Source of the DNA: a bacterium
Lineage (GTDB): Bacteria > Myxococcota_A > UBA9160 > UBA4427
NCBI GenBank assembly: GCA_024742285.1
Contig: JANSYR010000013.1
Span: 62,001 to 126,000 of the forward strand
Length of the DNA: 64,000 nucleotides
Reading direction: 5' to 3'
In this document: in pieces, positions 33,454 to 45,500 of the stretch
Position numbering within the stretch: the stretch's first letter is position 1
Layout of the letters: every line of letters begins with the position of its first letter
The notes under the pieces: generated by a model
Databases searched by the model: none
What the model saw: the letters and a program-made list of their open reading frames with translations, nothing else
Told to the model about the DNA's origin: nothing
Translations under genes and position numbers: made by a program

Positions 33454-35964
33454 TCATGGCGTGTCTCCACGCAGGACCGTGACCTGCGAGTCGTAGCCAT
33501 AGGCCGCATCGAGCGTCTCGGCGGCGCGGTCCGCTTCCCAGAGGTCGTCGAAGGGGCCGACCTGGATCGTGAAGACGAGCTGCCCGTCGGAGTCGCGGGT
33601 CACGAGCGTCCCGTCGTAGCCCGCATCGACGAGGGCCGTGAGCACGTCGGTCGCTTCGCGCTCGTCGAGGTAGGTCGCGACCTGCACCGCGTAGCGCTGG
33701 GTCGCGGCGAGGGCCTCCCGCTCGGCGCGCTGGGCCCGCTCGGCGCGGATCGCGGCCTGCTTGTCCTCGAGCTCGCGCATGCGGTCGAGCGGATAGCGCG
33801 AGGCGTGGGCGTTGAGCTGCTCGGCGACCGCGAAATCGTTGCCCGTCGTCGGGCGCTCCCAGGCGGCGAGCTCGTCGAACTTCTCGTCCCGTTCGAGGCG
33901 CTCTTCGAGCTCGAGGCGCTTGCGGATCGTCTCGCGCTCGAGATCCTCGGCGTTCCTGATGATGTGCGGCGTGAGGAAGATCAGCAGGTTCGTCTTGGTC
34001 AGGTCCTCGTTCTTCGTCTTGAAGAGCCAGCCGAGCGCCGGGATGTCCTTGAGGAAGGGGACGCCGCCCTCGTTGTCGGTGAAGGTCTCGTCGATCAGGC
34101 CGCCGATCGCGACGGTCTCGCCGTCGTTCACGACGACGGTGTTCTCGATCTTGCGGTTCGAGAGCGATACGCCGACCTCCTCGGGGTCACCGAGGGCGGG
34201 GTTCGGCGCGACCTCGGTGATCTCCTGGAAGATGTTCAGACGGAGCGTGTCGCCCTCGCTGATCTGGGGCGTCACGCGCAGCGTCACGCCGACGTCCTGG
34301 CGCTCGACGTTGACGGCCTGGGAGAGGTTGTCGCCGCCGGTCGCCGCCTCGGTCCGTCCGGTCACGATCGGGATGTTGTCACCGATGATGATCTCGGCCT
34401 CCTCGTTGTCGGAGGTCAGGATATGGGGCGCGGAGACGATGTTGACGTCGCTGTCCGAGACGGCCGCATCGATGCCGACGCCCCAGCTGAAGCCGTCGCT
34501 GCTCGGTTCCGCGCCTCCGCCCGGATTGAACGCGTCGGCCGGGTTGTCCGCGAAGGATCGGACGCGGGCCGCCTGAGCCAGGCTGTTGGCGCCGGGCACG
34601 AAGGCGCCCGCCGCCTGCAGATAGATGTCGGTGTCGCCGTTGATGATCCGGAAGGCGGCATCGAAGCCCAGGCTCAGGCTGTCGGTCACGTCCACCTCGA
34701 CGATCAGCGCCTCGACGAGCACCTGCGGTCGGGAGACGTCGAGCTGTTCGATCACCTGCTTGAGGGTCTCGTAGCCCTCCTTGCTCGCCTTGATGACGAG
34801 CGCGTTCGTCGCGGGGTCGGCGGTGACGGTGATCCCGTCGTCGAGGGGCGTCACGGTGGCTCGGGCGGCGGCGGTATTCGAGGCGGCGGCGGCGAGAGGG
34901 GAGCTTCGGCTGGCCCCGCCTCCGCCGCTCCCGACGAGGGAGTTGAGGGTCTCGGCGAGCTCCTCCGCGTCCGCGTGCTTGAGGTAGTAGACGCGGATCC
35001 GGCCGGTGCCCGTCACCTGGATGTCGAGCTTGCGGACGAGGCCGCGGATGTCGGCGAGCTGCTGGCGGGAGGCCAGGACGAGGAGCGAGTTCGTCCGCTC
35101 GTCCGGCAGGATCCGTACCGTCGGTCCGACGCCGCCGTCCGCCCCCGTGGCGGCGTTGGCGTTCGCGTTCGAGCTCCGGCGGCGCGCGCTGGCGCGGCGC
35201 TGGGCGGCGGTCGAGCGCCCGCCGGCACTCGCGATCTCGGCGCCGTAGATCTCGGAGAGCTGCTCGGCGAGGGTCGTCGCGTCCGCGTAATCGACCTTGA
35301 TGACCGCGAGCTCCTGTCGGTAGCTCTCGACGTCGAGGGCGGCGAGGATCGAGAGGAGCCGGCGGATGTTGGACTCGCTGTCGGTGACGATGATCGTGTT
35401 CGTCGGCTGGTAGGCGACCAGCGACGCGTCCTTCGAGATCAGCGGCTTGATCGTGTTCGTGATCGCTTCCGCGTCGATGAAGTTGAGCGGAACCAGCCGG
35501 GTCACGAAGCGATCGCGGTTCGGGGACGGTCCCCCGTCTCGGACCGTGTCCAGGGCGGACTCCTTGATGTCGCGGATCGGCAGGATCTTGTACGTGTCGC
35601 CCGGGCCCTTGAGCAGCGAGAACCCCTTGACCTTGAGAACCGATTCGAAGACCGCGAAGGCCTGGTCGAGGGTGACCTCGGTGGGAGACACGATCGTGAC
35701 GCGGCCGCGCACGCGATCGTCGTAGATGAAGTTCTTGCCCGTCATTCGGGAGATCGTGTCGATCACCTCGGGCAGCTCGACGTCCGCGAAGTCCAGGGAG
35801 ACGAGGTCCGTCGCGCTCTCCTGTCCCCTCGCCTGGGCCAGCCCCGTGCCGGGGGCCAACGGGAGCGAGAACGTCAGCGCGGCCAGGGCGAGCGCGAGCT
35901 TCACCGTGATCCGCCGCCAGGGGCGATCTCGGAAGGACGGGCGTGCAGGGTTGAGCGGGCGCAC
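33454..35964 (-). CDS. gspD: Type II secretion secretin GspD with C-terminal SPOR-like domain
   Basis: Outer-membrane secretin. Signal peptide (VKLALALAALTFSLPLAPGTGLAQA). N0 domain (LVSLDFADVELPEVIDTISRMTGKNFIYDDRVRG). Several N1-N3 repeats are followed by the secretin domain with SAPHILTSDNEEAEIIIGDNIPI and KTNLLIFLTPHIIRN. Past the usual end (about residue 640), a charged helical linker leads to a terminal segment, QRYAVQVATYLDEREATDVLTALVDAG...FTIQVGPF, which looks like a SPOR (septal peptidoglycan-binding) domain. 836 aa versus the usual 650-750. GTG start at 35964. Confidence 0.93.
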   Translation of the reverse strand: MRPLNPARPSFRDRPWRRITVKLALALAALTFSLPLAPGTGLAQARGQESATDLVSLDFADVELPEVIDTISRMTGKNFIYDDRVRGRVTIVSPTEVTLDQAFAVFESVLKVKGFSLLKGPGDTYKILPIRDIKESALDTVRDGGPSPNRDRFVTRLVPLNFIDAEAITNTIKPLISKDASLVAYQPTNTIIVTDSESNIRRLLSILAALDVESYRQELAVIKVDYADATTLAEQLSEIYGAEIASAGGRSTAAQRRASARRRSSNANANAATGADGGVGPTVRILPDERTNSLLVLASRQQLADIRGLVRKLDIQVTGTGRIRVYYLKHADAEELAETLNSLVGSGGGGASRSSPLAAAASNTAAARATVTPLDDGITVTADPATNALVIKASKEGYETLKQVIEQLDVSRPQVLVEALIVEVDVTDSLSLGFDAAFRIINGDTDIYLQAAGAFVPGANSLAQAARVRSFADNPADAFNPGGGAEPSSDGFSWGVGIDAAVSDSDVNIVSAPHILTSDNEEAEIIIGDNIPIVTGRTEAATGGDNLSQAVNVERQDVGVTLRVTPQISEGDTLRLNIFQEITEVAPNPALGDPEEVGVSLSNRKIENTVVVNDGETVAIGGLIDETFTDNEGGVPFLKDIPALGWLFKTKNEDLTKTNLLIFLTPHIIRNAEDLERETIRKRLELEERLERDEKFDELAAWERPTTGNDFAVAEQLNAHASRYPLDRMRELEDKQAAIRAERAQRAEREALAATQRYAVQVATYLDEREATDVLTALVDAGYDGTLVTRDSDGQLVFTIQVGPFDDLWEADRAAETLDAAYGYDSQVTVLRGDTP

Positions 35965-35969
35965 GTGGT

Positions 35970-36854
35970 CTAGTTCCCCATCAGCTCTTCGGGGGATCCT
36001 TCGTAGGAGAGGATCTGCCCGTCGCGTTCGTAGGCGAGGACGAGGTCCTGCGCGGTAGAGAGCTCGTTCATGATGCGGCTGGTGGCCTCGAGGCGGTCGA
36101 CGACGACGCCGTTCACCTCGGTGATGACGTCCCCGTTCTGGAGGCCGACCTTCTGGAAGAGGCTGTCGTCCTTGATCGCGTCGACCTTCATTCCGAGCAT
36201 CGACCCGTCCTCGGCGTAGTGGGGCACGATCCGCGCGGAGGAGAGCAGGCGAGAGATGCCCTGGCCGTCCTCGCCGTTCAGCTTCTCGAGGCGATCGTTC
36301 AGGGTCTTTCGGGGCTCGGTCGGGCGGCGCCGCGCCTGACGCTGGGGGGCGGGCCTACGTCGGGGCTGCTTTCCGTCGTCCTCGTAGAGGGCCAGCTCCT
36401 CGAGCTTGCCGGCGTTGTCGAGGATGATCCGCGCCCGCTCGATGCCCTTCACGCGCACGCGCTTCAGGCCCTCGAGCTTGTCCCCGATCGCCACGACGAC
36501 GCTCTTGCGGGACTGTTGGTTCTCGATCGAGGCACGGGACAGCGCGTCGTTGTTCGACGCGGCGGTTCCGAGGAGCTTCAGGGGGAGCTTCGTCTTGGTC
36601 AGCGGTTCGGCATCGTCGATCTCGTCGGCGACGGGAACGTCGCTCGCGAGCTTCGCGCCGAAGAGGTTGCGGTCGAGGATCGTCGCGTGCGAGACGGTCG
36701 GCGTCGCAGCGGTGTCGGTCGGGCGTGCGACCTCGACCTGGACCGGCGGCGGCTCGAGGGCCTCGCCGCCGACCGCGGTCACCATGTCCGCCGCCAGGTA
36801 GCAGCTCGCCGCCACCAGCAGCAGGTTCGCACCCTTGATCACCCAGGGACCCAT
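35970..36854 (-). CDS. gspC: Type II secretion protein GspC with PDZ domain
   Basis: Inner-membrane anchor (WVIKGANLLLVAASCYLAADMV), homology region (ILDRNLFGAKLASD...LPLKLLGTAASNN) that contacts GspD, basic proline-rich linker, and a C-terminal PDZ-like domain (LGMKVDAIKDDSLFQKVGLQNGDVITEVNGV). Start placed at the ATG at 36854, just before the anchor, with an AAGAGGAACGAG site upstream; a GTG 18 codons earlier (36908) is possible. First gene of the operon. Confidence 0.92.
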   Translation of the reverse strand: MGPWVIKGANLLLVAASCYLAADMVTAVGGEALEPPPVQVEVARPTDTAATPTVSHATILDRNLFGAKLASDVPVADEIDDAEPLTKTKLPLKLLGTAASNNDALSRASIENQQSRKSVVVAIGDKLEGLKRVRVKGIERARIILDNAGKLEELALYEDDGKQPRRRPAPQRQARRRPTEPRKTLNDRLEKLNGEDGQGISRLLSSARIVPHYAEDGSMLGMKVDAIKDDSLFQKVGLQNGDVITEVNGVVVDRLEATSRIMNELSTAQDLVLAYERDGQILSYEGSPEELMGN

Positions 36855-37491
36855 CCCGCTTCTCGTTCCTCTTCGTCGTGCCGCGTCGGGGTCCGGGGCG
36901 TCGCCCACCTTCGATGGGACGCGTCTCGGGTCCGCCGGCCTTCGTCCAGGCCGCTTCCGAGTCCCAGCCGGGACCGGGCTCGTGCCTCGAGAGACGGGTC
37001 CGCCGTCGATCCTCCGACCTCATTCGGCAAGAGGCGGCGCAATATAGCCGTGGGCGAACCTGGTCTCCATTCAAACCATCGGAATTTCAAGCGGTTACTG
37101 GAGATGTTTCACTCGCGGCGCGCATCTTCCGTATGCCACTGCGAGCTACCGAGAGAGGACCCCGGGCAGGATCGGGGAGTTCCTGGGGGCTCCCGACCCG
37201 TCTGGTGGCCCGGAGGAGGGGGGGATCCCCCCGAACGCGGCCGCCGGGAGTGGCGTGCGTCACCGAATCGAGGAAATCCAGGGCCTCGGATTGACACGGG
37301 CGGTCTCGGCCCGAGGTTCCTCGCCGTCCCGGGACCCGGGGGCGTCACGCCCCGAAGGACCGGGACATCGCAAGGCATAGGCAGGGGTGGGCCGGCGATC
37401 GGCCGCACCGCCACCGCGAGCACGAGCGAATCCACGACAGTTTCCCGGACAACTCCCGGTACAGGGCCACGAAAGGCGAAGGCAGGAAGCC
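36855..37491. other. Divergent gspC-dnaK intergenic region
   Basis: About 640 bp with no supported gene. It must carry the gsp operon promoter (minus) and dnaK promoter (plus). On the minus strand TATATT (37041-37046) is a possible -10 for gsp, without a strong -35. On the plus strand TTGACA (37293-37298) lies ~195 bp before dnaK, without a clear -10. A 14-bp palindrome, GGGGGGATCCCCCC, is at 37219-37232. No CIRCE element or canonical heat-shock sigma promoter was found. Confidence 0.5.
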
Positions 37492-39417
37492 ATGGCAGAC
37501 GAAGGCAAGATCATCGGCATCGACCTGGGCACCACGAACTCGGTGGTGGCCGTGATGGAAGGCGGCCAGCCGACCGTGATCGCGAACGAGGAGGGCGGGC
37601 GAACGACCCCGTCCGTCGTCGGTTTCGCGGATGACGGCGAGCGTCTCGTCGGCGCGATCGCGAAGCGCCAGGCCGTCACCAACCCGACGAAGACGATCTA
37701 TTCGATCAAGCGCTTCATGGGGCGCCGACTCTCCGAGGTGCCGGAGGAGACGAGCCTCGTCCCCTACGAGGTCGTCGAGGGCAAGGATGGAAGCGTCTCC
37801 GTCAAGATCGACGACCAGTCCTTCGCGCCGCCGGAGATCTCCGCGATGGTGCTCGGCAAGCTCAAGGCGGCGGCCGAGGCGTACCTCGGATCGACCGTGA
37901 CCGGCGCCGTGATCACCGTCCCGGCGTACTTCAACGACGCCCAGCGCCAGGCCACCAAGGATGCCGGCAAGATCGCGGGCCTCGAGGTCAAGCGGATCAT
38001 CAACGAGCCGACCGCGGCGGCGCTCGCCTACGGCCTCGACAAGAAGGAAGACGAGAAGATCGCGGTCTTCGACTTCGGTGGCGGCACCTTCGACATCTCG
38101 ATCCTCGAGGTGGGCGAGAACGTCGTCGAGGTGAAGGCGACGAATGGGGATACCCATCTCGGAGGTGACAACCTGGATCAGCGCGTGATCGACTACCTGG
38201 TCGAGGAGTTCAAGAAGGACCAGGGCATCGACCTGCGCAGCGACCCGATGGCGATCCAGCGCCTCCGGGAAGCGGCCGAGAAGGCCAAGATCGAGCTCTC
38301 CACGGCCCAGGCCTCGGACATCAACCTGCCGTACATCACGGCGGACCAGACCGGTCCGAAGCACCTGACCCTGAAGCTCACCCGCGCGAAGTTCGAACAG
38401 CTGATCGAGGACCTGGTCGAGCGGAGCCTCGAGCCCTGCAAGCGGGCGCTCTCGGACGCCGGCGTCTCGGCGAGCGAGATCGACGAGGTCGTCCTCGTCG
38501 GTGGCTCGACCCGCGTGCCGCTGGTCCAGCAGAAGGTGAAGGAGCTCTTCGGCAAGGAGCTGAACCAGACGGTGAACCCCGACGAGGTGGTCGCAATCGG
38601 CGCGGCGATCCAGGGCGGCGTCCTCGCGGGCGACGTCAAGGACGTGCTGCTCCTCGACGTCACCCCGCTCTCGCTCGGCATCGAGACCCTGGGCGGCGTG
38701 ATGACGAAGCTCATCGAGCGCAACACCACGATCCCGACGAAGGCGCAGCAGGTCTTCTCCACCGCCGCGGACAATCAGCCGCAGGTCGAGATCCGCGTCC
38801 TCCAGGGCGAGCGCGAAATGGCGAACGACAACCGCTCGATCGGCCAGTTCATCCTCGACGGGATCCCGCCGGCGCCGCGTGGCGTGCCGCAGGTCGAGGT
38901 CACCTTCGACATCGACGCGAACGGCATCCTCTCCGTGTCGGCCACCGACAAGGCGAGCGGCAAGGAGCAGTCGATCCGGATCGAAGGGGCGGGCGGGCTC
39001 GACTCCTCCGAGATCGACCGGATGGTCCAGGACGCCGAGGCGAACGCGTCGGCGGACAAGGAGCGCCGCGAGGCGATCGAGAAGAAGAACGAGCTCGACA
39101 GCATGGTCTACCAGGCCGAGAAGATGGTCGCGGAGAACGGCGACAAGCTCGACGAGGCCGAGAAGACGGCACTCGAGGGCGTGCTCGCCGACGCGAAGGC
39201 GGATCTCGAGTCCGGGGACGCGGCGAAGCTCGATGCGGCCAAGCAGCGGGTCGAGGCCGAGCTCCACAAGGTCGCGGAGAAGCTCTACACGAGCGAAGCG
39301 GCCGGGGCCGAGGGAATGCCGCCGAACCCGGGGGCGCCGGAAGGCGACGCCGGCGCCGGTGGCGGGGCCGACGACGATGTGATCGACGCCGAGTTCACGG
39401 ATACTTCGGAGAAGTAG
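37492..39417 (+). CDS. dnaK: Chaperone Hsp70 DnaK
   Basis: ATP-dependent chaperone. Nucleotide-binding domain: [82 protein letters not shown]. Substrate domain: [33 protein letters not shown]-terminal helical lid and a Gly-rich acidic tail ending [15 protein letters not shown]. 641 aa from the ATG at 37492, preceded by CAGGAAGC. grpE and dnaJ are not adjacent; hsp20 and lon follow, forming a proteostasis block. Confidence 0.98.
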   Translation: MADEGKIIGIDLGTTNSVVAVMEGGQPTVIANEEGGRTTPSVVGFADDGERLVGAIAKRQAVTNPTKTIYSIKRFMGRRLSEVPEETSLVPYEVVEGKDGSVSVKIDDQSFAPPEISAMVLGKLKAAAEAYLGSTVTGAVITVPAYFNDAQRQATKDAGKIAGLEVKRIINEPTAAALAYGLDKKEDEKIAVFDFGGGTFDISILEVGENVVEVKATNGDTHLGGDNLDQRVIDYLVEEFKKDQGIDLRSDPMAIQRLREAAEKAKIELSTAQASDINLPYITADQTGPKHLTLKLTRAKFEQLIEDLVERSLEPCKRALSDAGVSASEIDEVVLVGGSTRVPLVQQKVKELFGKELNQTVNPDEVVAIGAAIQGGVLAGDVKDVLLLDVTPLSLGIETLGGVMTKLIERNTTIPTKAQQVFSTAADNQPQVEIRVLQGEREMANDNRSIGQFILDGIPPAPRGVPQVEVTFDIDANGILSVSATDKASGKEQSIRIEGAGGLDSSEIDRMVQDAEANASADKERREAIEKKNELDSMVYQAEKMVAENGDKLDEAEKTALEGVLADAKADLESGDAAKLDAAKQRVEAELHKVAEKLYTSEAAGAEGMPPNPGAPEGDAGAGGGADDDVIDAEFTDTSEK

Positions 39418-39481
39418 CGAGGTCGTCCCAGGCCGGTGCCGAGCGCCACGCGCCCGGCTCGCCGAGGAGAGGAGAGGACCG

Positions 39482-39886
39482 ATTTCGGAGAAGACCCGAC
39501 CGCATCCCCTCGTCGAACTCTACGGCGAATTCCCCGACCGCCTGCGCGGCGATCGGTGGCAGCCGGCTGCGGACGTCTTCGAGACCGCGAAGGACGTCCG
39601 CGTCCGATTCGAGGTGGCCGGCGTTCGGGGCGAGGACCTCAAGGTGAACGTGGAGGGCTCGGTGCTCCGCCTGCGTGGCGTGCGCCGGACCCCGCGGTCG
39701 GAGGCGATCGACCGGCTCCAGCAGATGGAGATCTCGTTCGGTCCCTTCGAGCGGGAGATCACGATCGAAGCGAGCTTCGACGCCGATGCGGTTCGCGCCC
39801 GACTCGAGGACGGATTCCTCGAGGTCCGGATCCCGAAGCGCACGCCGGGAAGCCGGAAGCTCGAGGTCGAGACCGACGAGCTTTGA
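39482..39886 (+). CDS. Hsp20/alpha-crystallin small heat-shock protein, apparent ATT start
   Basis: An ATP-independent holdase. The alpha-crystallin domain is clear: WQPAADVFETAKDVRVRFEVAG, EDLKVNVEGSVLRLRG, ISFGPFEREITIE, ARLEDGFLEVRIPKR (the A-x-x-x-n-G-v-L motif). The first GTG in frame (39614) would cut off the conserved DVFETAKD block, and no ATG, GTG or TTG lies between the dnaK stop and that block. The best fit is ATT at 39482 directly behind GGAGAGGACCG, giving 134 aa; a CTG at 39542 is an alternative. Placed between dnaK and lon. Confidence 0.85.
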   Translation: MSEKTRPHPLVELYGEFPDRLRGDRWQPAADVFETAKDVRVRFEVAGVRGEDLKVNVEGSVLRLRGVRRTPRSEAIDRLQQMEISFGPFEREITIEASFDADAVRARLEDGFLEVRIPKRTPGSRKLEVETDEL

Positions 39887-39945
39887 GTCGATCGGGCGGG
39901 TACGACCCGCCCTGGGCGGGGCCTACCCCGCCGGGAAAGAGCAAG

Positions 39946-42369
<2,424 letters not shown>

Positions 42370-42450
42370 TCCTCACAGATTCCCTCTCCGACGACACCCC
42401 CCCCGCTGAAGCTCCTCCGGCGCGCCGGAGGGCGGGAGTTCCGACCTTCG

Positions 42451-43485
42451 ATGACATCGCTGCACCGCCTCCTTCCGGGTCTGCTCGTCGTCGCGCTGTC
42501 CATTCCTGTGGCTGGCTGCGTGACGCGGGGCGCCTACGTCGAGGTCACGAACGACCGGGATCGCCTCCAGCGGGAGCGCGATGCCCTCGACGACCAGCTC
42601 TCTCGCGCGCGCATCGAGCGCGACAGCCTCGAAGAGCAGTTCGTCGAGGCCCAGGAGTCCTACGAGGACGAGCGGGTCGTGCGGGCCTCCCTGGCGAGCA
42701 ACCTCGAGCGCCTGCAGGAGCGGGCGGACACGCTGGATCGCGACCTCGGCGCCGAACGGGACGCCCACCTTCGCGTCGCCACCGAGCTCGCGGCGCGGGA
42801 GGCCGAGCTCGCGGCGATGCAGTCGACCTACGACGGCCTCGTCGAGGATCTCGAGTCGGAGGTCGCGGCGGGGCAGATCGAGATCGAGCGTCTCCGCGAA
42901 GGGCTTCGCCTGAACGTCTCCGACGACGTCCTCTTCGCCTCGGGCTCCGCGAATCTCGACGACATCGGACGGAACGTGCTCGTGAAGGTCGCGGCGCAGA
43001 TCAAGCGGCTCGACGACTACGTCGAGGTGCGCGGCCACACGGACAACCGACGGATTCGCGGGACGCTCGCCAAACGGTTCCCGACGAACTGGGAGCTCGC
43101 GGCCGCGCGCGCCTCTCGGGTCGTCCGCCTGCTCGAATCGCAGGGTGTGGCCGGGGATCGCCTGGCGGCCGTCTCCCTCGCAGCGAACGAGCCGGTGGCG
43201 CCGAACGACACCGCGGCGAATCGTGCCCTCAATCGACGGATCGAGATCCGGCTCCTGCCGAAGGAAGGCTCGATCCGGGTCGAGACCGAGGCGGGGGCGG
43301 TCCCGGCCGCACCGGGCACCGTCGATGCGGCTCCGCCCGCGCAGTCGCAGGCAACGCCCGAGCCGGCGGCTAGGGTCCCGTCGGAGCCGGCCGCGGCCGC
43401 AGCCGAGGCTCCGCCGGCCGCGAAGCCGGCGCCGCGCCGGGTGGAGGAGCCGACCGCGCCTCTGGAATCGACGCGGCCAGGATAA
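42451..43485 (+). CDS. OmpA-like peptidoglycan-binding lipoprotein with coiled coil
   Basis: Lipoprotein signal MTSLHRLLPGLLVVALSIPVAGC (lipobox VAGC). Residues ~30-140 are a long coiled coil (RDRLQRERDALDDQLSRARIERD). The OmpA/MotB peptidoglycan-binding domain follows (LRLNVSDDVLFASGSANLDDIGRNVLVKVA, VEVRGHTDNR, NWELAAARASRVVRLL, NRALNRRIEIRL). The C-terminal ~70 residues are Ala/Pro-rich. 344 aa. Probably links the outer membrane to the cell wall. Precedes the ABC1 kinase gene by 8 bp. Confidence 0.9.
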   Translation: MTSLHRLLPGLLVVALSIPVAGCVTRGAYVEVTNDRDRLQRERDALDDQLSRARIERDSLEEQFVEAQESYEDERVVRASLASNLERLQERADTLDRDLGAERDAHLRVATELAAREAELAAMQSTYDGLVEDLESEVAAGQIEIERLREGLRLNVSDDVLFASGSANLDDIGRNVLVKVAAQIKRLDDYVEVRGHTDNRRIRGTLAKRFPTNWELAAARASRVVRLLESQGVAGDRLAAVSLAANEPVAPNDTAANRALNRRIEIRLLPKEGSIRVETEAGAVPAAPGTVDAAPPAQSQATPEPAARVPSEPAAAAAEAPPAAKPAPRRVEEPTAPLESTRPG

Positions 43486-43487
43486 CG

Positions 43488-43592
43488 ACTCTCGTGGCGG
43501 CCACGTTGAGGACTCTGATGGCGGCCAGGTTGAGGACTCTCATGGCGGCCAGGTTGAAGACTCTGATGGCGGCCAGGTTGAAGACTCCCATG
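43488..43592 (+). repeat. 24-bp tandem repeat, each copy with its own RBS and start codon
   Basis: Four 24-bp units start at 43488, 43512, 43536 and 43560, with a partial fifth ending in ATG at 43590-43592. Each unit reads about ACTCT-S-ATG-GCGGCCAGGTTGARG, so the GAGG or GAAG at the end of one unit lies about 6 nt before the ATG of the next. In-frame starts are GTG 43494 and ATG 43518, 43542, 43566 and 43590. Confidence 0.85.
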
Positions 43593-44933
43593 AACGCCGG
43601 GCCGTCGAATACTGCTCTCGCCGCCCGCGCTGCGGTGCTCTTCACGCTGATCGTGCACGGGGCATGGGTCTACCTGTGCCACCGAGGGGTCCGTCGGGGC
43701 TGGCTCGACCGCGATGCCGGGTGGCTCGACGTGCGGGGCGAGCGCTTTGCGAAGCGATTCGTCGACGTCGCATCGCGCTATCGCGGCGGGCTGATCAAGC
43801 TCGGGCAGGTCGCGAGCCTGCGGATCGACGTCGTCCCCGAGTCCATGACGCGGGAGCTCGTTCGGCTCCAGGATCGCGTCCCGCCGCACCCTTTCGAGGA
43901 GGTCGAGATCCAGCTCCGCGCGGAGCTCGGCGAGCCCTCGGACGTGCTCTTCGCGTCGGTGGAACGGACCCCCGTCGCGAGCGCGAGCCTCGGGCAGGTC
44001 CATCGCGGTCGCGACCACGAAGGCCGCGACATCGCGATCAAGGTCCTCTATCCGGGCGTCGAGCGCTCGGTCGCGGTCGATCTTCGGATGGCGCGGCTGG
44101 CCCTCTGGCTCTTCAACCCGCTCGTCCCGCCGGACCTTCTCTCGGTGCACGACCAGCTCGCCCGGTCCATTCGCGGTGAGATGGACTACACCGCCGAGGG
44201 CCGCGCCGCGGAGCGGGTCCAGGCGAATCTGTCCAAGGACCCGGAGCTCGCGGCGAAGGTGCGCATCCCCGAGATCTATTGGAAGACCACGGCGCGGCGC
44301 GTGCTCACCATGGAGTTCATCGAGGGCGACAAGATCAACGACGCCGAAGCGTTGGCCGCCCGCGGCGTGGACCTACAGGACGTCGTCGAAACGGCGACCC
44401 GCGCCTTCCTCCACCAGATGTTCCGCGACTACTTCTTCCATTGCGATCCCCATCCCGGCAACCTGATGGTCGATCTCGAGGGACGCGTCACGATCATCGA
44501 TTTCGGCATGAACGAGTCGATCGCCCCGGACGTGATGGACGGCGTCCGGCAGAACGTGCTCGCGGCGGTCACGCGCAACGAAGATCTCTGGGTCGAGAGC
44601 ATGATCCAGATCGGGATCCTGCGGGACGAGGATCGCGAGGCGGCGCGGGACCTGGCGAAGATCTCCTTCGATCCCGCCTACTTCAACCTCACCCCGAGCG
44701 AGTTGATGGAGATCGACTTCCAGGACTACTTCTCGAAGATGCGCGAGCACATGTGGGTGCTGCGCAGCTTCCGCCTGCCCGACGGGTTGGTGGCCTGGGG
44801 TCGCGCATTCTCCCTCCTGTACGGCCTGGCGGCCGAGCTCGCGCCGGGGATCCGTCCGCTCGATGTCGTCGGACCCTACGTGCTCGGGTTCCTGCAGGGC
44901 CCGAAGTCGACTCCCGTGAAGGCCGAGGCGTGA
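43494..44933 (+). CDS. ABC1/UbiB-family atypical kinase
   Basis: An ABC1 (AarF/UbiB/ADCK) kinase-like ATPase tied to ubiquinone or lipid metabolism. KxGQ motif in GGLIKLGQVASLR; Ala-rich loop SASLGQVHRG; catalytic-type Lys in IAIKVLYPGV; HCDPHPGNLMV; metal-binding IIDFGMNE. One N-terminal hydrophobic segment (AAVLFTLIVHGAWVYL) suggests membrane association. The first 32 codons are the 24-bp tandem repeat; the mature start may be the ATG at 43590 (447 aa). In-frame internal starts would yield forms differing by 8 residues. Confidence 0.9.
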   Translation: MAATLRTLMAARLRTLMAARLKTLMAARLKTPMNAGPSNTALAARAAVLFTLIVHGAWVYLCHRGVRRGWLDRDAGWLDVRGERFAKRFVDVASRYRGGLIKLGQVASLRIDVVPESMTRELVRLQDRVPPHPFEEVEIQLRAELGEPSDVLFASVERTPVASASLGQVHRGRDHEGRDIAIKVLYPGVERSVAVDLRMARLALWLFNPLVPPDLLSVHDQLARSIRGEMDYTAEGRAAERVQANLSKDPELAAKVRIPEIYWKTTARRVLTMEFIEGDKINDAEALAARGVDLQDVVETATRAFLHQMFRDYFFHCDPHPGNLMVDLEGRVTIIDFGMNESIAPDVMDGVRQNVLAAVTRNEDLWVESMIQIGILRDEDREAARDLAKISFDPAYFNLTPSELMEIDFQDYFSKMREHMWVLRSFRLPDGLVAWGRAFSLLYGLAAELAPGIRPLDVVGPYVLGFLQGPKSTPVKAEA

Positions 44934-45003
44934 TAGGCTTCTCGCCGCACCCGGGCCCGGCCGAGCGGAGACCGGCCGAACGGGACGCGTAGGGAGACCG
45001 AAG

Positions 45004-45489
45004 ATGGCGATCGATGCAGACGAGTTCCGCGCCGCGATGGGCGCGTGGCCGAGCGGCGTGACGGTGATTACCGCGCGCGCGGGCGACAAGATCCACGGCA
45101 TGACCGTCTCGGACTTCAGCGGCGCCTCCCTCGATCCGCCCCTCGCGCTCGTCTGTGCTTCGAAGACGTCGCACACGACCTCGATGATCCAGGAGGGAGA
45201 GAACTTCGGCGTGAACGTGCTTCGCGTCGATCAGGACGCGCTCTCCAACAAGTTCGCTTCCAAGAAGGACGAGTGGAATCGATTCGACGGGGTCGAGACC
45301 TTCGAGGGGAAGACCGGGGCACCGCTGATCAAGGGCGCCCTCGTGAACCTCGATTGCCGGCTGGTCGCCGTCCACGACGCGGGGGATCACCTGCTCTGCG
45401 TCGGAGAGATCGAGTCGAGCACGGTGAACGAGGGGCAGCCGCTGCTCTACTTCCGGGGCGGATACGGCCGCTTCGAGCCGAAGGGGTAG
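45004..45489 (+). CDS. Flavin reductase-like FMN-binding protein
   Basis: Split-barrel flavin reductase domain: MGAWPSGVTVITARAGDKIHGMTVSDFSGASLDPPLALVCASKTSHT and FGVNVLRVDQDALSNKFASK match NADH:flavin reductases of two-component monooxygenases (HpaC type). 161 aa. ATG with AGGGAGACCGAAG upstream. No partner monooxygenase is visible; a DsbA-like protein follows after 11 bp. Confidence 0.9.
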   Translation: MAIDADEFRAAMGAWPSGVTVITARAGDKIHGMTVSDFSGASLDPPLALVCASKTSHTTSMIQEGENFGVNVLRVDQDALSNKFASKKDEWNRFDGVETFEGKTGAPLIKGALVNLDCRLVAVHDAGDHLLCVGEIESSTVNEGQPLLYFRGGYGRFEPKG

Positions 45490-45500
45490 GGCCGGACGAC

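Noticed and set aside
32983-35973. A 996-codon open frame antisense to gspD and gspE
   Set aside because: It covers two unmistakable type II secretion genes in the opposite direction and shows no domain; long antisense frames are expected at this G+C.
36855-37491. CIRCE or sigma32 element upstream of dnaK
   Set aside because: No TTAGCACTC/GAGTGCTAA pair and no paired heat-shock -35 and -10 with proper spacing could be found.
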